Notes: generated from the sequence alone by a model not told the origin. A DNA stretch of 64,000 nt from P52-10 sp041397365 (GCA_041397365.1 JAWKWT010000003.1:248001-312000), one strand, 5' to 3'. Numbered from the stretch's first letter, positions 27,378 through 36,570 are shown. Numbers and translations: made by a program.

Positions 27378-27935
27378 ATGAGAGAGCCCTTGCGCATTCG
27401 AGCCTGCCTTCGTCTGCTGACGCTGCTTCTGGCCGCGGCGACGATCACGCTCGCATTCGCCGCTCCCGCAAGGGCCGATTTCCGCCTCTGCAACAATACC
27501 GCGAGCCGGGTCGGCATCGCGCTCGGCTACAAGGACGCCGAAGGCTGGACCACCGAGGGCTGGTGGAACGTGTCGGCGAAAAGCTGCGAAACGCTGCTGC
27601 GCGGAACGCTTGTCGCACGATATTATTATATCTATGCCATCGACTATGACCGCGGCGGGGAATGGTCGGGTCAGGCGTTCATGTGCTCCAGGGACAAGGA
27701 ATTCACGATTCGCGGAACCGAGGATTGCCTCGCGCGCGGATTCGACCGAACCGGGTTCTTCGAGGTCGACACCGGCGAGCAGCGCGCCTGGACGGTCCAG
27801 TTGACGGAAACCGGCGAACAGAGTCCGCAGCAGTCGCTGCCCGGCCTGCCCGGCGGGGCGATCCCGCCCGGCGCGATGCCGGGTTCGGCGATTCCACCCA
27901 CCCTCGCCCCACCAGCAGGAAGTCCGACCAAATGA
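27378..27935 (+). CDS. DUF1036 domain exported protein
   Basis: 185 aa secreted protein of unknown function. A cleavable signal (LRLLTLLLAAATITLAFAAPARA) precedes the compact DUF1036 domain: FRLCNNTASRVGIALGYKD, GWWNVSAKSCETLLRG and YYYIYAIDYDRGGEW. Two or more cysteines probably form disulfides in the periplasm. A Pro/Gly-rich tail follows. The start is ATG 27378; ATG 27342 is an alternative. Its TGA stop overlaps the pyk start (ATGA), so pyruvate kinase is translationally coupled to an exported protein. Confidence 0.85.
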   Translation: MREPLRIRACLRLLTLLLAAATITLAFAAPARADFRLCNNTASRVGIALGYKDAEGWTTEGWWNVSAKSCETLLRGTLVARYYYIYAIDYDRGGEWSGQAFMCSRDKEFTIRGTEDCLARGFDRTGFFEVDTGEQRAWTVQLTETGEQSPQQSLPGLPGGAIPPGAMPGSAIPPTLAPPAGSPTK

Positions 27936-29368
27936 GACGGCTCCGCCGCATCAAGATTCTCGCGACGCTGGGTCCTGCCTCTTCCGACAGCGCAATGATC
28001 CGCAAGCTTTTCGAAGCAGGCGCCGACGTGTTTCGCATCAACATGTCGCACACCTCGCACGACAAGATGCGCGAATTCGTCACGACCATCCGCAACATCG
28101 AAAGCAATTATGGCCGCCCAATCGGCGTGCTGGTCGATCTGCAAGGCCCGAAACTGCGGCTCGGCATGTTCGCGGACGGCGCGATCCAGCTCAACAACGG
28201 CGAAACCTTCACGCTGGATTCCAGCCCGAAGCCGGGCGACGGAAAGCGCGTGCAGCTTCCACATCCGGAGATTCTCGCGGCGCTTCGCAAGGGCCACGCG
28301 ATGCTGCTCGACGACGGCAAGGTCCGTCTGGTCGTTGAGGAAGCGAGTCCCGAGCGCGCGATCACCCGTGTCGTCGTCGGCGGCCGCATGTCGGACCGCA
28401 AGGGCGTCAGCCTGCCCGACACCGACCTGCCGGTCTCGGCCATGACCTCGAAGGACCGCGCCGACCTGGAAGCCGCGATCGAGGCAGGCGCGGACTGGAT
28501 CGCGCTGTCCTTCGTGCAGCGGCCCGACGACGTGATCGAGGCCAAGAAGCTGGTGCGCGGCCGCGCCGCGGTGATGGCCAAGATCGAGAAGCCGCAGGCG
28601 ATCGACCGCCTCGCCGAAATCGTCGACGTCGCCGACGCGCTGATGGTGGCGCGCGGCGATCTCGGCGTCGAAATGCCGGTGGAGCGCGTGCCTGGCCTGC
28701 AAAAGCAGATGACGCGCATGGCCAAGCGCGCCGGCAAGCCGGTGGTGGTGGCGACGCAGATGCTGGAATCGATGATCCAGAGCCCGGTGCCGACGCGCGC
28801 CGAAGTGTCGGACGTCTCCACCGCCGTGTTCGAAGGCGCGGACGCGGTGATGCTGTCGGCCGAATCGGCCGCCGGCAAATTCCCGGTCGAGGCAGTGGCG
28901 ACGATGAACCGGATCGGCGAGGAGGTGGAGCGCGATCCGACCTATCGCGCGGTCATCAACTCCCATCGCGCCGAGCCGGAGGCGACCGCCGGCGACGCCA
29001 TCGCAGATGCCGCGCGGCAGATCGCGGAGACGCTGGACCTGTCGGCGATCATCTGCTGGACGTTTTATGGATCGACCGCTTTGCGCGTCGCGCGCGAACG
29101 GCCGAAATCGCCGGTGGTGGCGATCACGCCGCGGGTTGAGACCGGCCGCAAGCTCTCGCTCGTCTGGGGCGTGCATTGCGTGGTCGCCGAGGATGCGCAC
29201 GATCTCGACGACATGGTGAACCGCGCCGCCAGCATCGCCTTCCGCGACGGCCTCGCCCGCGCCGGCCAGCGCGTCATCATCGTCGCCGGCGTGCCGCTCG
29301 GCACACCGGGCGCGACCAACATGCTGCGCATCGCCTATGTCGGCGCCAACAGCGACGGCGATATTTAG
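27932..29368 (+). CDS. pyk: Pyruvate kinase
   Basis: 478 aa glycolytic enzyme converting phosphoenolpyruvate and ADP to pyruvate and ATP. The N-terminus RRIKILATLGPASSDSAMIR begins the barrel. Substrate and metal-binding motifs are FRINMSH, VDLQGPKLRLG, AVMAKIEKPQAI (catalytic Lys and metal-binding Glu) and MVARGDLGVEMP; the conserved VATQMLESMIQSPVPTRAE follows. The C-terminal domain includes WTFYGSTALRVARERP, part of the effector site. It starts at ATG 27932 inside the end of the DUF1036 gene and converges with the hydrolase gene with no gap. Confidence 0.97.
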   Translation: MRRLRRIKILATLGPASSDSAMIRKLFEAGADVFRINMSHTSHDKMREFVTTIRNIESNYGRPIGVLVDLQGPKLRLGMFADGAIQLNNGETFTLDSSPKPGDGKRVQLPHPEILAALRKGHAMLLDDGKVRLVVEEASPERAITRVVVGGRMSDRKGVSLPDTDLPVSAMTSKDRADLEAAIEAGADWIALSFVQRPDDVIEAKKLVRGRAAVMAKIEKPQAIDRLAEIVDVADALMVARGDLGVEMPVERVPGLQKQMTRMAKRAGKPVVVATQMLESMIQSPVPTRAEVSDVSTAVFEGADAVMLSAESAAGKFPVEAVATMNRIGEEVERDPTYRAVINSHRAEPEATAGDAIADAARQIAETLDLSAIICWTFYGSTALRVARERPKSPVVAITPRVETGRKLSLVWGVHCVVAEDAHDLDDMVNRAASIAFRDGLARAGQRVIIVAGVPLGTPGATNMLRIAYVGANSDGDI

Positions 29369-30370
29369 CTAGCGGAGAGCCGACGACGACCCCGCCGCGC
29401 GCCGGACTGTTTCCTCGATGGCGCTGACGACCTCGTCCGTTGCAGCGCTCGGAAGCAGATGCCCGATGCCGGCAAGCACGGTCAGCCGCGCTTGCGGTAC
29501 TTGGCGCGTGAACGGACGCGAATGAACGTCCAGATATACGGTCTTGTCGGCGTCACCATGCAGGATCGCCACCGGGACCTTGATCGAGGGATAGCGCGAC
29601 ATCTGCACACTGACCGCCTGCTTTAGTGTCACCATGTCCCAGGCGTTCGCGAGGAATTCGCGCGGACGAAGCAACAGTGCGAGATCGCTCGCGTACACAT
29701 AGTCCGGCGGCATGGTTTGCGGCAGAAACGCCGCCCGCGCGCCGGGATTCAGCATCAACGCGCCGACCGGCAGCGCGAGCGTATAGGCGAACAGCGGCCC
29801 GACGACCGGCGTCGCGCCGAGATTGTGATACCAAGCCACGCCGCCTGGCCATCGATGCGTCACAGGCGCCAGCAACACCAGCCCCGAAACCCGTTCCGGA
29901 AAGTCGAGCGCCATCCTGGCCGCGAGTGCGCCTGCCCACGAATGACCAACGATGATCGCGCGATCGACACCGAGCTTGCCAAGCGCCTCGTCGATCATGC
30001 GCGCCTGTACGGCCGGCGTCGATGCGCTCAGAACATCGCGCGTGCTCCAGCCGTGACCCGGCCGGTCGATCAGAATCACGCGATGAGATGCCGAAAGCCT
30101 TTCGCCAAGCGGATGGCGCATCGCGCCGAGATTCGAACTCGCACCATGGACGAGAACGATGGCGGGTGCGGCCGAACGGATTCCCAGTTCGACGACATGA
30201 AGACGACCGCCTGCGACGTCGATCATGCGGCCGGTCGGCTTGTGAGCCCGCTCGATCAGAACCACGCCGACCTGCGTGATCGCGGCAAGCAGACACAGCG
30301 CGACGACGATGCCGAGCAAACTCATTCGAACGATCCGGAGAATTGTCGGCACGGAAGAAATACGGAACAC
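29369..30370 (-). CDS. Alpha/beta hydrolase, membrane-anchored
   Basis: 333 aa hydrolase with an N-terminal membrane segment (MSLLGIVVALCLLAAITQVG, residues ~16-35). The oxyanion region is VLVHGASSNLGAMRH, the nucleophile elbow is GHSWAG (Ser), the acid lies near HGDADKTVYLD and the catalytic His is in GIGHLLPS. These make a complete triad. The substrate cannot be told from sequence; closest in style are esterases, haloperoxidase-like or lipase-type members. ATG at position 16 (30325) is an alternative start. It converges on pyk. Confidence 0.82.
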   Translation of the reverse strand: MFRISSVPTILRIVRMSLLGIVVALCLLAAITQVGVVLIERAHKPTGRMIDVAGGRLHVVELGIRSAAPAIVLVHGASSNLGAMRHPLGERLSASHRVILIDRPGHGWSTRDVLSASTPAVQARMIDEALGKLGVDRAIIVGHSWAGALAARMALDFPERVSGLVLLAPVTHRWPGGVAWYHNLGATPVVGPLFAYTLALPVGALMLNPGARAAFLPQTMPPDYVYASDLALLLRPREFLANAWDMVTLKQAVSVQMSRYPSIKVPVAILHGDADKTVYLDVHSRPFTRQVPQARLTVLAGIGHLLPSAATDEVVSAIEETVRRAAGSSSALR

Positions 30371-30412
30371 TCAAGGGAAAGTTTCAGACACGCAGGCCTG
30401 CCGCGCCGGAAA

Positions 30413-31069
30413 TCAGATCGGCCGACCTTCGACCTTCTCGGTTAGCGTCTTGACCATGTCCGGCAGCCGCTCCAGATGCGGATTGATCTCCAGCGCCTTG
30501 CGCAAGGCATCCAGCGCCCGCCGGTCGTCGCCGACCTCCTGCATAATCATGCCGAGGCCGGTGAGCGCCCCGAAATGACGCGGCTCGCGCAGCAGCACCT
30601 CGCGGATGTCCGCCAACGCTTTCGCATAATCGTTCTGAAGGAAATGCAGCGCGGCGCGGCGGTTCCAGCCCTCGACATAATCGGGTTTTAGGCGAACCAC
30701 CCTGTCGAGCAGCCTGATCGCGACATCGACCTGCTTTTTCTCCACCGCCGTCCTGGCGCGGGTCATCAGCAGCATGGTGGTGTCGCTGGGGGTCGCCGTC
30801 CACAGCGCCCAGATGCGTCCCTCGACATGCTTGGCGCTGGCGGCGTCCGGCGCGACCTTCAGCGCTCCGAACAGGAAATCGAGGCCACGGCCGCGATCGC
30901 CGGGAACTTTCGGCAGTTTTTCAGGCGCTTGCGGCAGCGTCTTGCCGGCGGCCGGCGGCGTGACCACCTGCGCGGCGGCCGGAACAAGGCTCGCGAGCAT
31001 CCACGCCCCGGCCAGAACCACAACCAGAAACGAAGCGCCCTGCGGAAACTTTCGGACAGACGGAGCCAT
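30413..31069 (-). CDS. TPR-repeat exported protein
   Basis: 218 aa protein with a signal or anchor segment (FLVVVLAGAWMLASLVPAAAQ) and about three tetratricopeptide repeats. Recognisable units are VAIRLLDRVVRLKPDYVEGW, NDYAKALADIREVLLREPRH and GDDRRALDALRKALEINPHL. TPR arrays bind partner proteins; the partner here is unknown. It is downstream of rpmJ on the same strand, but a terminator lies between them. It ends 42 bp before the start of the hydrolase gene on the same strand, so they may share a transcript. Confidence 0.85.
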   Translation of the reverse strand: MAPSVRKFPQGASFLVVVLAGAWMLASLVPAAAQVVTPPAAGKTLPQAPEKLPKVPGDRGRGLDFLFGALKVAPDAASAKHVEGRIWALWTATPSDTTMLLMTRARTAVEKKQVDVAIRLLDRVVRLKPDYVEGWNRRAALHFLQNDYAKALADIREVLLREPRHFGALTGLGMIMQEVGDDRRALDALRKALEINPHLERLPDMVKTLTEKVEGRPI

Positions 31070-31088
31070 GCGCTGACTCTAGACGCAC

Positions 31089-31110
31089 AAAAGCGCGCTG
31101 GAAAGCGCGC
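31089..31110 (-). terminator. Intrinsic terminator after rpmJ
   Basis: On the minus strand GCGCGCT (31110-31104) pairs with AGCGCGC (31099-31093), loop TTCC, followed by TTTTG. It lies about 80 bp downstream of the rpmJ stop. Confidence 0.65.
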
Positions 31111-31190
31111 AAATTCTCAAGCCTGAGTGAGCGTCGCGGATGGGCGGCGCAGATGCGACGCCGGATCGCCGGTCAGCGGCCGCTGGAAAA

Positions 31191-31316
31191 TCAGCCCTGA
31201 CGGGCCTTGAAGCGGCGCTGCACCTTGTTGATGACGTAAACCCGGCCCTTGCGGCGGACCAGACGGTTGGCGCGATGACGACCACGCAGCGATTTCAACG
31301 AGTTACGGACCTTCAT
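31191..31316 (-). CDS. rpmJ: 50S ribosomal protein L36 (cysteine-free type)
   Basis: 41 aa protein, MKVRNSLKSLRGRHRANRLV then RRKGRVYVINKVQRRFKARQG. This is the L36 form without the four zinc-binding Cys/His positions of classical L36 (the YkgO-like, zinc-independent type). The start is ATG 31316; a longer frame to 31388 adds unrelated residues. In many alphaproteobacteria this is the only L36, so lack of zinc ligands need not mean a zinc-starvation paralogue. It is probably transcribed alone and ends before a terminator. Confidence 0.95.
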   Translation of the reverse strand: MKVRNSLKSLRGRHRANRLVRRKGRVYVINKVQRRFKARQG

Positions 31317-31498
31317 GGGTCGAATCCTAAAGCTTTCGAAGGCCGTGCGCGGCGGGTTGCCCGTGACAGGCTGCGTGCGACAAGCCATTTAGTCTGGAAA
31401 ACAAACCGGGCGGCCAAGCCGCCCGAATTGGTCGGTTGTTTAGGGCACCGGGGGCCGAAATGTCAATCGTTCAGGTCGGTTTTGCCCGGCGATCCGAT

Positions 31499-31531
31499 GA
31501 TTTCCGGGACAAAACGGCCCTGCCGGAAATC
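31499..31531. terminator. Inverted repeat just after the TPP-enzyme gene
   Basis: GATTTCCGG (31499-31507) with CCGGAAATC (31523-31531), 15-base loop, directly after the stop of the minus-strand gene. No T-run follows on the minus strand, so its role as a terminator is weakly supported. Confidence 0.35.
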
Positions 31532-31533
31532 CC

Positions 31534-33204
31534 TCAGGTCCCCGGCCGCGCGACCTCGACTTCCTTGCTGGTGATGAATTCCAGCAGGACCGGCACGCCC
31601 TCCTTCGTCTTCTGGATACCGCGCTGGATCGCCGGGATAATATCCTCCGGCTTCGTCACCCGCTCGCCATGGCCGCCGAAGGCGCGCGCCATTGCGGCGT
31701 AGTCGCCGGAAATGTCGGTCGAGCGGTACTTTTCGGTCGAGATCGGCATCACCTTCAACTCGATCGCCATGCTGAAATTATTCAGCAAAATTGACATGAT
31801 CGGAATCCGCTCGCGCACGGCGGTCTCGAAATCCATGCCGGTGAAGCCGATCGCGGCGTCGCCCCAGACATTGATGCAGAGCTTGTCGGGATGCGCGAGC
31901 TTCGCGCCCATCGCAAGGCCGAGCCCGTAGCCCAGCTGCGTGGTCTTGCCCCAGCCGATATAGGACAGCGGCGCCACCGACTTCCAGAACGGCGAGAGCT
32001 GGGCGCGCGGGCTGCCGGCGTCATGGGTGATGATGGTGTTCTCGATGTCCACCGTCTTCTGCAAATCCCACAGCACGCGGTAGGGATTGAGCGGCGCGTC
32101 GTTGTTGGTCAGCTTCGGCATCCATTTCGCCAGCCATTCGGCATGCGATTGCGCGATCTCGGCCGCCACCGCTTTTGCGTCGCGATCCGTCTTGACGGTC
32201 TTGCCGATCTCCTCCAGCAGCGCGTCGAGCACCAGCGCCGCGTCGCCGACGAGGCCGACCTTCGCCTCCACATCCTTGTTCAGATGCGCCGGATCGAGCG
32301 TCGAATGGATGAAGGTCTTGCCCTTCGGCATCGCCACGCCGAACGAGGTTTCGGTGAACGAGCAGCCGACGCCGAAAATGACATCCGCCTCGGTCAGGAA
32401 TTTCGTCACCGCGCGCGGCATCGCAAGGCCCCCCGCGCCGAGCGACAAAGGATGCGTTTCCGGGAACGATGATTTGCCGCCGAGACTGGTAACGACGGGG
32501 ATCGCCAGCCTTTCTGCGAGCTGCTTCAGTTGCGGCCACGCTTTCGCGTAGTGAATGCCCTGCCCGGCATAGATTACCGGCCGCTTCGCGTTGACCAGAA
32601 GCTCCGCCGCCTCCTTCACATGCACGGGGTCCGCGCCGTAGCGCGTGCGCAGGACCGGCGTGTAGTTCAAAGGCTCGGCCACCTCCTCGTTCCACATGTC
32701 GGAGGGAATCTCGACGACCACCGGACCGCCGCGGCCGTTCTTCAGCCTGGTGAAGGCGCGGCGGAAGATGTTGCAAACTTCATTGGCGAGAAAGATCGGC
32801 TCCGACGACTTCACATAGGGCTTCATCGCATAGGTCGAGGAGAAATTCGGATCGACGTAATGCAGCCGCCGCGCATAGCCCATCGGCAGCACCAGCACCG
32901 GCACGGATTCGCCGTAGCATTGCGCGACGCCGCCCATCGCGTTTTCCGCGCCGGGGCCATGCTGCATGCAGAACGCGCCGATGGTCCGGCCCGAGGTGAC
33001 GCGCGAGATCGCGTCCGCCATGTGCAGCCCGATGCGCTCCTGCCGCACCATCACCGGGCGGATATCCGCCGCCGCCGCATATTCGATCAGGTGGTTGACC
33101 GGATAGCCGCAGAGGATCTCGATCCCCTCGCGCTTCATGATCTCGGCAATGGCCGCGCCAGTTTCATCCGGCTCTCCTTGTCTGTTTTGCTTTTCCGGCG
33201 CCAT
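31534..33204 (-). CDS. Thiamine pyrophosphate-requiring enzyme (acetolactate synthase-like)
   Basis: 556 aa member of the TPP-dependent decarboxylase/IlvB superfamily. The N-terminal pyrimidine domain has MVRQERIGLHMADAISRVT with the conserved Glu (QER). A central domain follows, and the PP domain carries the TPP/Mg motif GDAAIGFTGMDFETAV ending in LLNNFSMA (NN). It resembles uncharacterised TPP enzymes annotated as acetolactate synthase-like or acetolactate/benzoylformate decarboxylase-like. No small regulatory subunit or ilv gene is nearby, so a valine-synthesis role is doubtful. It is followed upstream (minus strand) by a small NTF2-like gene 55 bp away, possibly co-transcribed. Confidence 0.85.
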   Translation of the reverse strand: MAPEKQNRQGEPDETGAAIAEIMKREGIEILCGYPVNHLIEYAAAADIRPVMVRQERIGLHMADAISRVTSGRTIGAFCMQHGPGAENAMGGVAQCYGESVPVLVLPMGYARRLHYVDPNFSSTYAMKPYVKSSEPIFLANEVCNIFRRAFTRLKNGRGGPVVVEIPSDMWNEEVAEPLNYTPVLRTRYGADPVHVKEAAELLVNAKRPVIYAGQGIHYAKAWPQLKQLAERLAIPVVTSLGGKSSFPETHPLSLGAGGLAMPRAVTKFLTEADVIFGVGCSFTETSFGVAMPKGKTFIHSTLDPAHLNKDVEAKVGLVGDAALVLDALLEEIGKTVKTDRDAKAVAAEIAQSHAEWLAKWMPKLTNNDAPLNPYRVLWDLQKTVDIENTIITHDAGSPRAQLSPFWKSVAPLSYIGWGKTTQLGYGLGLAMGAKLAHPDKLCINVWGDAAIGFTGMDFETAVRERIPIMSILLNNFSMAIELKVMPISTEKYRSTDISGDYAAMARAFGGHGERVTKPEDIIPAIQRGIQKTKEGVPVLLEFITSKEVEVARPGT

Positions 33205-33258
33205 TCGACGGGAAAAGCCACCCGGCCAATCCTTTCGCCGCTCATTCCGGCAGGGCGA

Positions 33259-33652
33259 TTATTCCGGAAACGCCGATCCAGTCCCGCAGATCGTAGCGGT
33301 AGCTTTCGAGACGATCGTCCAGCCGTCGGCGAGCTTCATCGCCACGAGATAGTCAGTGAAATAGCGCGGCGGCAACTGGCAGCGGACCTTGATGAAGGCG
33401 GTGTTTTCATCCAACTGGTCGACGGTGACGATGAAGTCCTGGCGCGCGCCAGCCCCTGCGCCTGGCCCGACTGGCGTTTGCCCACGGTCCAGCCAGTCCG
33501 GCACGCTCAGGACTTGCAGTTCGCCCTTCTCCAGCCAGCGCAGATCGGCTGTGGGGTAGAAAGACCTCGCCGAGCTTGGCCGCATCGGCGTCGTCAAGGC
33601 CGTCGAAATAATGCTGCACCACCGACTGGATGGTCGAGCGATCGAGCGCCAT
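33259..33652 (-). pseudogene. NTF2/SnoaL-like small protein, one frameshift
   Basis: About 130 aa cone-fold protein. It starts MALDRSTIQSVVQHYFDGLD at 33652 and reaches KLGEVF; the coding strand then reads GTCTTTCTACC, where GTCTTCTACC would give VFYPTADLRWLEKGELQVLS. The remainder is clean: FIVTVDQLDENTAFIKVRCQ and YFTDYLVAMKLADGWTIVSK, ending at 33259. The span is one base over a multiple of three, so one inserted T explains it. The fold is used by isomerases, dehydratases and binding proteins; the function is unknown. It lies just upstream of the TPP-enzyme gene on the same strand. Confidence 0.75.
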
Positions 33653-33813
33653 GCATACCTCCCTTTGTTTCGGAAGTCAGCCCTAACGCCTCGGCGGCAG
33701 CATTCAACCAATGATAGGAACGGGATTGAAAATTCCGGCGAAGGCTGCGCCGAAAGCAGTGCGGGGGCCACGCCACAGGCGCAGCCCCCACATGTCGTCC
33801 GCAGATGCTGCCG

Positions 33814-34788
33814 TCAGTTCGCCGATGCGCCGGTGCGCTCGATCAAATTCTTGAACTTGGCGATTTCCTTGACATAGAACTCGCGCACCTTCGCGCCGTC
33901 CATGTCCGGCATCAGCATCACGCCCTGATCGTCATGATATTTGATGATCGCAGGGTCCTTCAGCGTTTCGTTGAACGCCGCCGCCAACTTGTCGACCACC
34001 GGCTTCGGGATGCCGGCGGGCCCGACCAGCGTCGCCCAGGCCGCGAACTGGACGTCCGGATAGCCGAGGTCCACGAATGTCGGCACGTCCGATGGCTGAC
34101 CATACGCTTCGCCCCGGTCTGTGCCAGCGCGCGCAGCTGCCGCCCTCGATCTGCGGCTTCACCACGATGGAGTAGTCGAACATCAGATCGACACGGCCAC
34201 CAGAAGGATCCGTCATTCCGAGTGACGAACCGCGATACGGCACATGAGTCATCTTCACGCCGGTATGCTCGGACATCAGTTCGGCGACGAGATGCGACGC
34301 CGTGCCGTTGCCGACCGACCCGTAGGTGAGCTTGCCCGGGTTCTTCTTGGCGTAATCGATCAGCTCCTTGAGCGACTTGAAGGAGCGAGTTCGCCGGCAC
34401 GACCAACACCAGCGCCGACGTTCCGAACCCATGAATAAGGGTGAAGGATTTGAGCGGATCGTAGGACAGATTCTTCTGGAGCGTGACGCTCGCGGCCATC
34501 GCGCCGTTCGCCCCGTAATACAGCGTGTAGCCGTCCGGCTTCGAACCCGCGACATATTCGGCCGCGACGATGCCGCCGGCGCCGGGCTTGTTTTTCGATC
34601 ACCACGCTTTGCTTGAGCTTCTCACCGAACGTCTTTCCGACCATCCGCGCGCCCTGGTCGCTGATGCCGCCAGGCGCGAAGCCGACCACCCAACTGATGG
34701 GCCGCGACGGAAAATCGTCCGCCCGTGCTCCGGTGAAACTGACCAGCGATGCGATCGCGGCAGCGATCAAGACGGCAAACAACTTCAT
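33814..34788 (-). pseudogene. Bug/TctC-family periplasmic binding protein, frameshifted
   Basis: Tripartite tricarboxylate transporter-type substrate-binding receptor of about 325 aa. The start MKLFAVLIAAAIASLVSFTG (signal peptide) is at 34788. The N-terminal mature part is DDFPSRPISWVVGFAPGGIS, the signature of the family, then GARMVGKTFGEKLKQSVVIE. After several frame changes come FKSLKELIDYAKKNPGKLTY, GSVGNGTASHLVAELM and FAAWATLVGPAGIPKPVVDK. The C-terminus FYVKEIAKFKNLIERTGASA ends at 33814. Length is normal (975 bp), with at least three shifts. No TctA or TctB gene is adjacent, which is usual for Bug proteins. It is divergent from the P450 operon. Confidence 0.8.
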
Positions 34789-34919
34789 GGGGGTTCCCTC
34801 CTCGCGCATTGGCGCTTTTTCTTCCTTATCTTTTATCCTTGTCCACAAATCCGCGAGCGGCGCAACACCGCCGGCCGTACGTCTCTCGTAATCTTCGTTG
34901 CACTGCACGAGAAGAAAAA

Positions 34920-34937
34920 GTTGACGCAGGCGTCAAC
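34920..34937 (+). promoter_or_regulatory. Palindromic operator candidate over the promoter of the P450 operon
   Basis: GTTGACGC (34920-34927) and GCGTCAAC (34930-34937) form a perfect inverted repeat with two central bases (AG). TTGACG at 34921-34926 is a good -35 box; CATTAT at 34943-34948 is a possible -10 (16-base spacer). The reductase start is at 34970. Size and symmetry suit a TetR dimer, and a TetR gene lies at the other end of the operon. Confidence 0.6.
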
Positions 34938-34969
34938 CTACGCATTATCTAAACTGGAATCGGAAGCAC

Positions 34970-36199
34970 ATGGATCAACCTCAGTCTCATATCGTGGTGC
35001 TTGGCGCCGGGCATGCGAGCGGCTCGGTCGTCGCCTTTCTGCGTCAATACGGCACAGCCGCGCCGATCACGCTGATCGGCGACGAGACGGCGCTGCCCTA
35101 TCAGCGGCCGCCTTTGTCGAAGGCGTGGCTCAAGGGCGAAACCACCGAAGCCAAGCTGCTGTTGCGGCCTGAGAAATTCTACGCCGACCAGAACATCACG
35201 CTGCGCCTCGGTGCGCGGGCGGCCCGGATCGATCGCCCCAACCGGACGCTGCTGCTGGAAGACGGCGAAAAGCTGAACTATTCCCACCTGATCCTTGCGA
35301 CCGGCGCGCGGCCCCGACGGCTGCCGGCGGTGGACAGCCTCGACGGCATCCTGCATCTGCGCACGATGCAGGACGCCGAACGCATCCGCGCGGCGCTGCA
35401 AGCGGGCGGAACGCTGGTGGTGGTCGGCGGCGGCTATATCGGCCTCGAAGTGGCCGCGACCGCGCGGCTGGCCGGCATGAATGTGGTCGTGATCGAGCGC
35501 GAAAACCGCCTGCTCGCCCGCGTGGCCAGCGAACCGTTCGGCAGTTTCATCGAGGATTCGTTCCGGCGAAAGGGCGTGCAGATCGAGCTCGGCTGCACGA
35601 TCGAGACATTCGTCAGCGAAGGCGGGCGCGTCCGCGCGGTGCAGCTTTCGGACGGCCGCCGGATCGACTGCGACGCGGTGCTGATCGGCATCGGCGCGGT
35701 GCCGAACGACGAATTGATGCGTGAATCCGGCCTCGTTTGCGGCGACGGCGTGAGCGTCGATCACTCGGCCCGCACCAGTGACGAAGCCATTTTCGCAATC
35801 GGCGACTGCACCTTCCGGCCGCTGCCGCTCTACGACACGAGCGGCCGGCTGGAGAGCGTGCCGAACGCCGTCGAGCAGGCCAAGCAGGCGGCGTCCGCGA
35901 TCTGCCAGCGCGCATTGCCGAAACCCGAAGTTCCCTGGTTCTGGTCGGACCAGTTCGATCTGCGCATCCAGATCGCTGGGCTCCGCATCGGCGTGACCGA
36001 AAGCATCATCCGCGGCGATCCCGCAAGTTCCTCCTTCGCCGTGTTCCATCTCGACGAGGACGCCACTGTCCGCGCGGTGGAAGCCGTCAACGCGCCAACG
36101 GAATTCATGGCCGGAAAGCAGTTCATCAACCAAGGCAAGCGCGTCGTGCGCGAAAAACTAAGCAATGCCGCAATGTCCCTCCAGGACATCGCCGCCTGA
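34970..36199 (+). CDS. NAD(P)H-dependent ferredoxin reductase of the P450 system
   Basis: 409 aa FAD flavoprotein of the class I P450 reductase type (rhodocoxin/putidaredoxin reductase-like). It takes electrons from NAD(P)H and passes them to the ferredoxin encoded next. FAD binding is at the N-terminus (VVLGAGHASGSVVAFLRQYG), the NAD(P) site is LVVVGGGYIGLEVAATARLA (about residues 146-165), and the second FAD motif is FAIGDCTFRPL. PYQRPPLSKAWLKGE is a family marker. It starts at ATG 34970, 33 bp after a palindrome overlapping the likely promoter. It is followed by the ferredoxin gene after 16 bp. Confidence 0.93.
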   Translation: MDQPQSHIVVLGAGHASGSVVAFLRQYGTAAPITLIGDETALPYQRPPLSKAWLKGETTEAKLLLRPEKFYADQNITLRLGARAARIDRPNRTLLLEDGEKLNYSHLILATGARPRRLPAVDSLDGILHLRTMQDAERIRAALQAGGTLVVVGGGYIGLEVAATARLAGMNVVVIERENRLLARVASEPFGSFIEDSFRRKGVQIELGCTIETFVSEGGRVRAVQLSDGRRIDCDAVLIGIGAVPNDELMRESGLVCGDGVSVDHSARTSDEAIFAIGDCTFRPLPLYDTSGRLESVPNAVEQAKQAASAICQRALPKPEVPWFWSDQFDLRIQIAGLRIGVTESIIRGDPASSSFAVFHLDEDATVRAVEAVNAPTEFMAGKQFINQGKRVVREKLSNAAMSLQDIAA

Positions 36200-36215
36200 C
36201 AAGAGACCGGAGAGA

Positions 36216-36536
36216 ATGCCCACAATCGTTTTCATTGAACATGACGGCACCGAACACCAAATTGATGGTGAGATCGGCAAATCGCTGATGCAGAACGCGC
36301 TCGACAACAACGTTCCGGGCATCGACGCGGATTGCGGTGGCGAATGCGCCTGCGCCACCTGCCACGTCTTCGTCGACGAAGCCTGGCTCGCCAAGACCGG
36401 CAAAGCCGGCGAGGAGGAAACCCGGCTGCTCGGTTTCGCAGCCACGCTTCAGGACAATTCGCGACTGTCCTGCCAGATCGAAGTGACCGACGAATTGAAC
36501 GGTCTCGTCGTCAGACTTCCGGAAGCCCAGCACTAA
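36216..36536 (+). CDS. [2Fe-2S] ferredoxin of the P450 system
   Basis: 106 aa adrenodoxin/putidaredoxin-type ferredoxin. Cluster ligands follow the family pattern C-x5-C-x2-C-x36-C: Cys40, Cys46, Cys49 and Cys86, in DCGGECACATCHVFVD and SRLSCQIEV. GGAG-type ribosome sequence precedes ATG 36216. It shuttles single electrons from the reductase upstream to the P450 downstream. Spacing is 16 bp from the reductase and 34 bp to the P450, so the three genes form one operon. Confidence 0.96.
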   Translation: MPTIVFIEHDGTEHQIDGEIGKSLMQNALDNNVPGIDADCGGECACATCHVFVDEAWLAKTGKAGEEETRLLGFAATLQDNSRLSCQIEVTDELNGLVVRLPEAQH

Positions 36537-36570
36537 GTCCACCAGATCGGAAAGCCAGGGAGAAACAGAT

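Noticed and set aside
27671..29200. 509-codon open frame opposite pyk
   Set aside because: Antisense of a clearly identified pyruvate kinase, His/Arg rich, no family.
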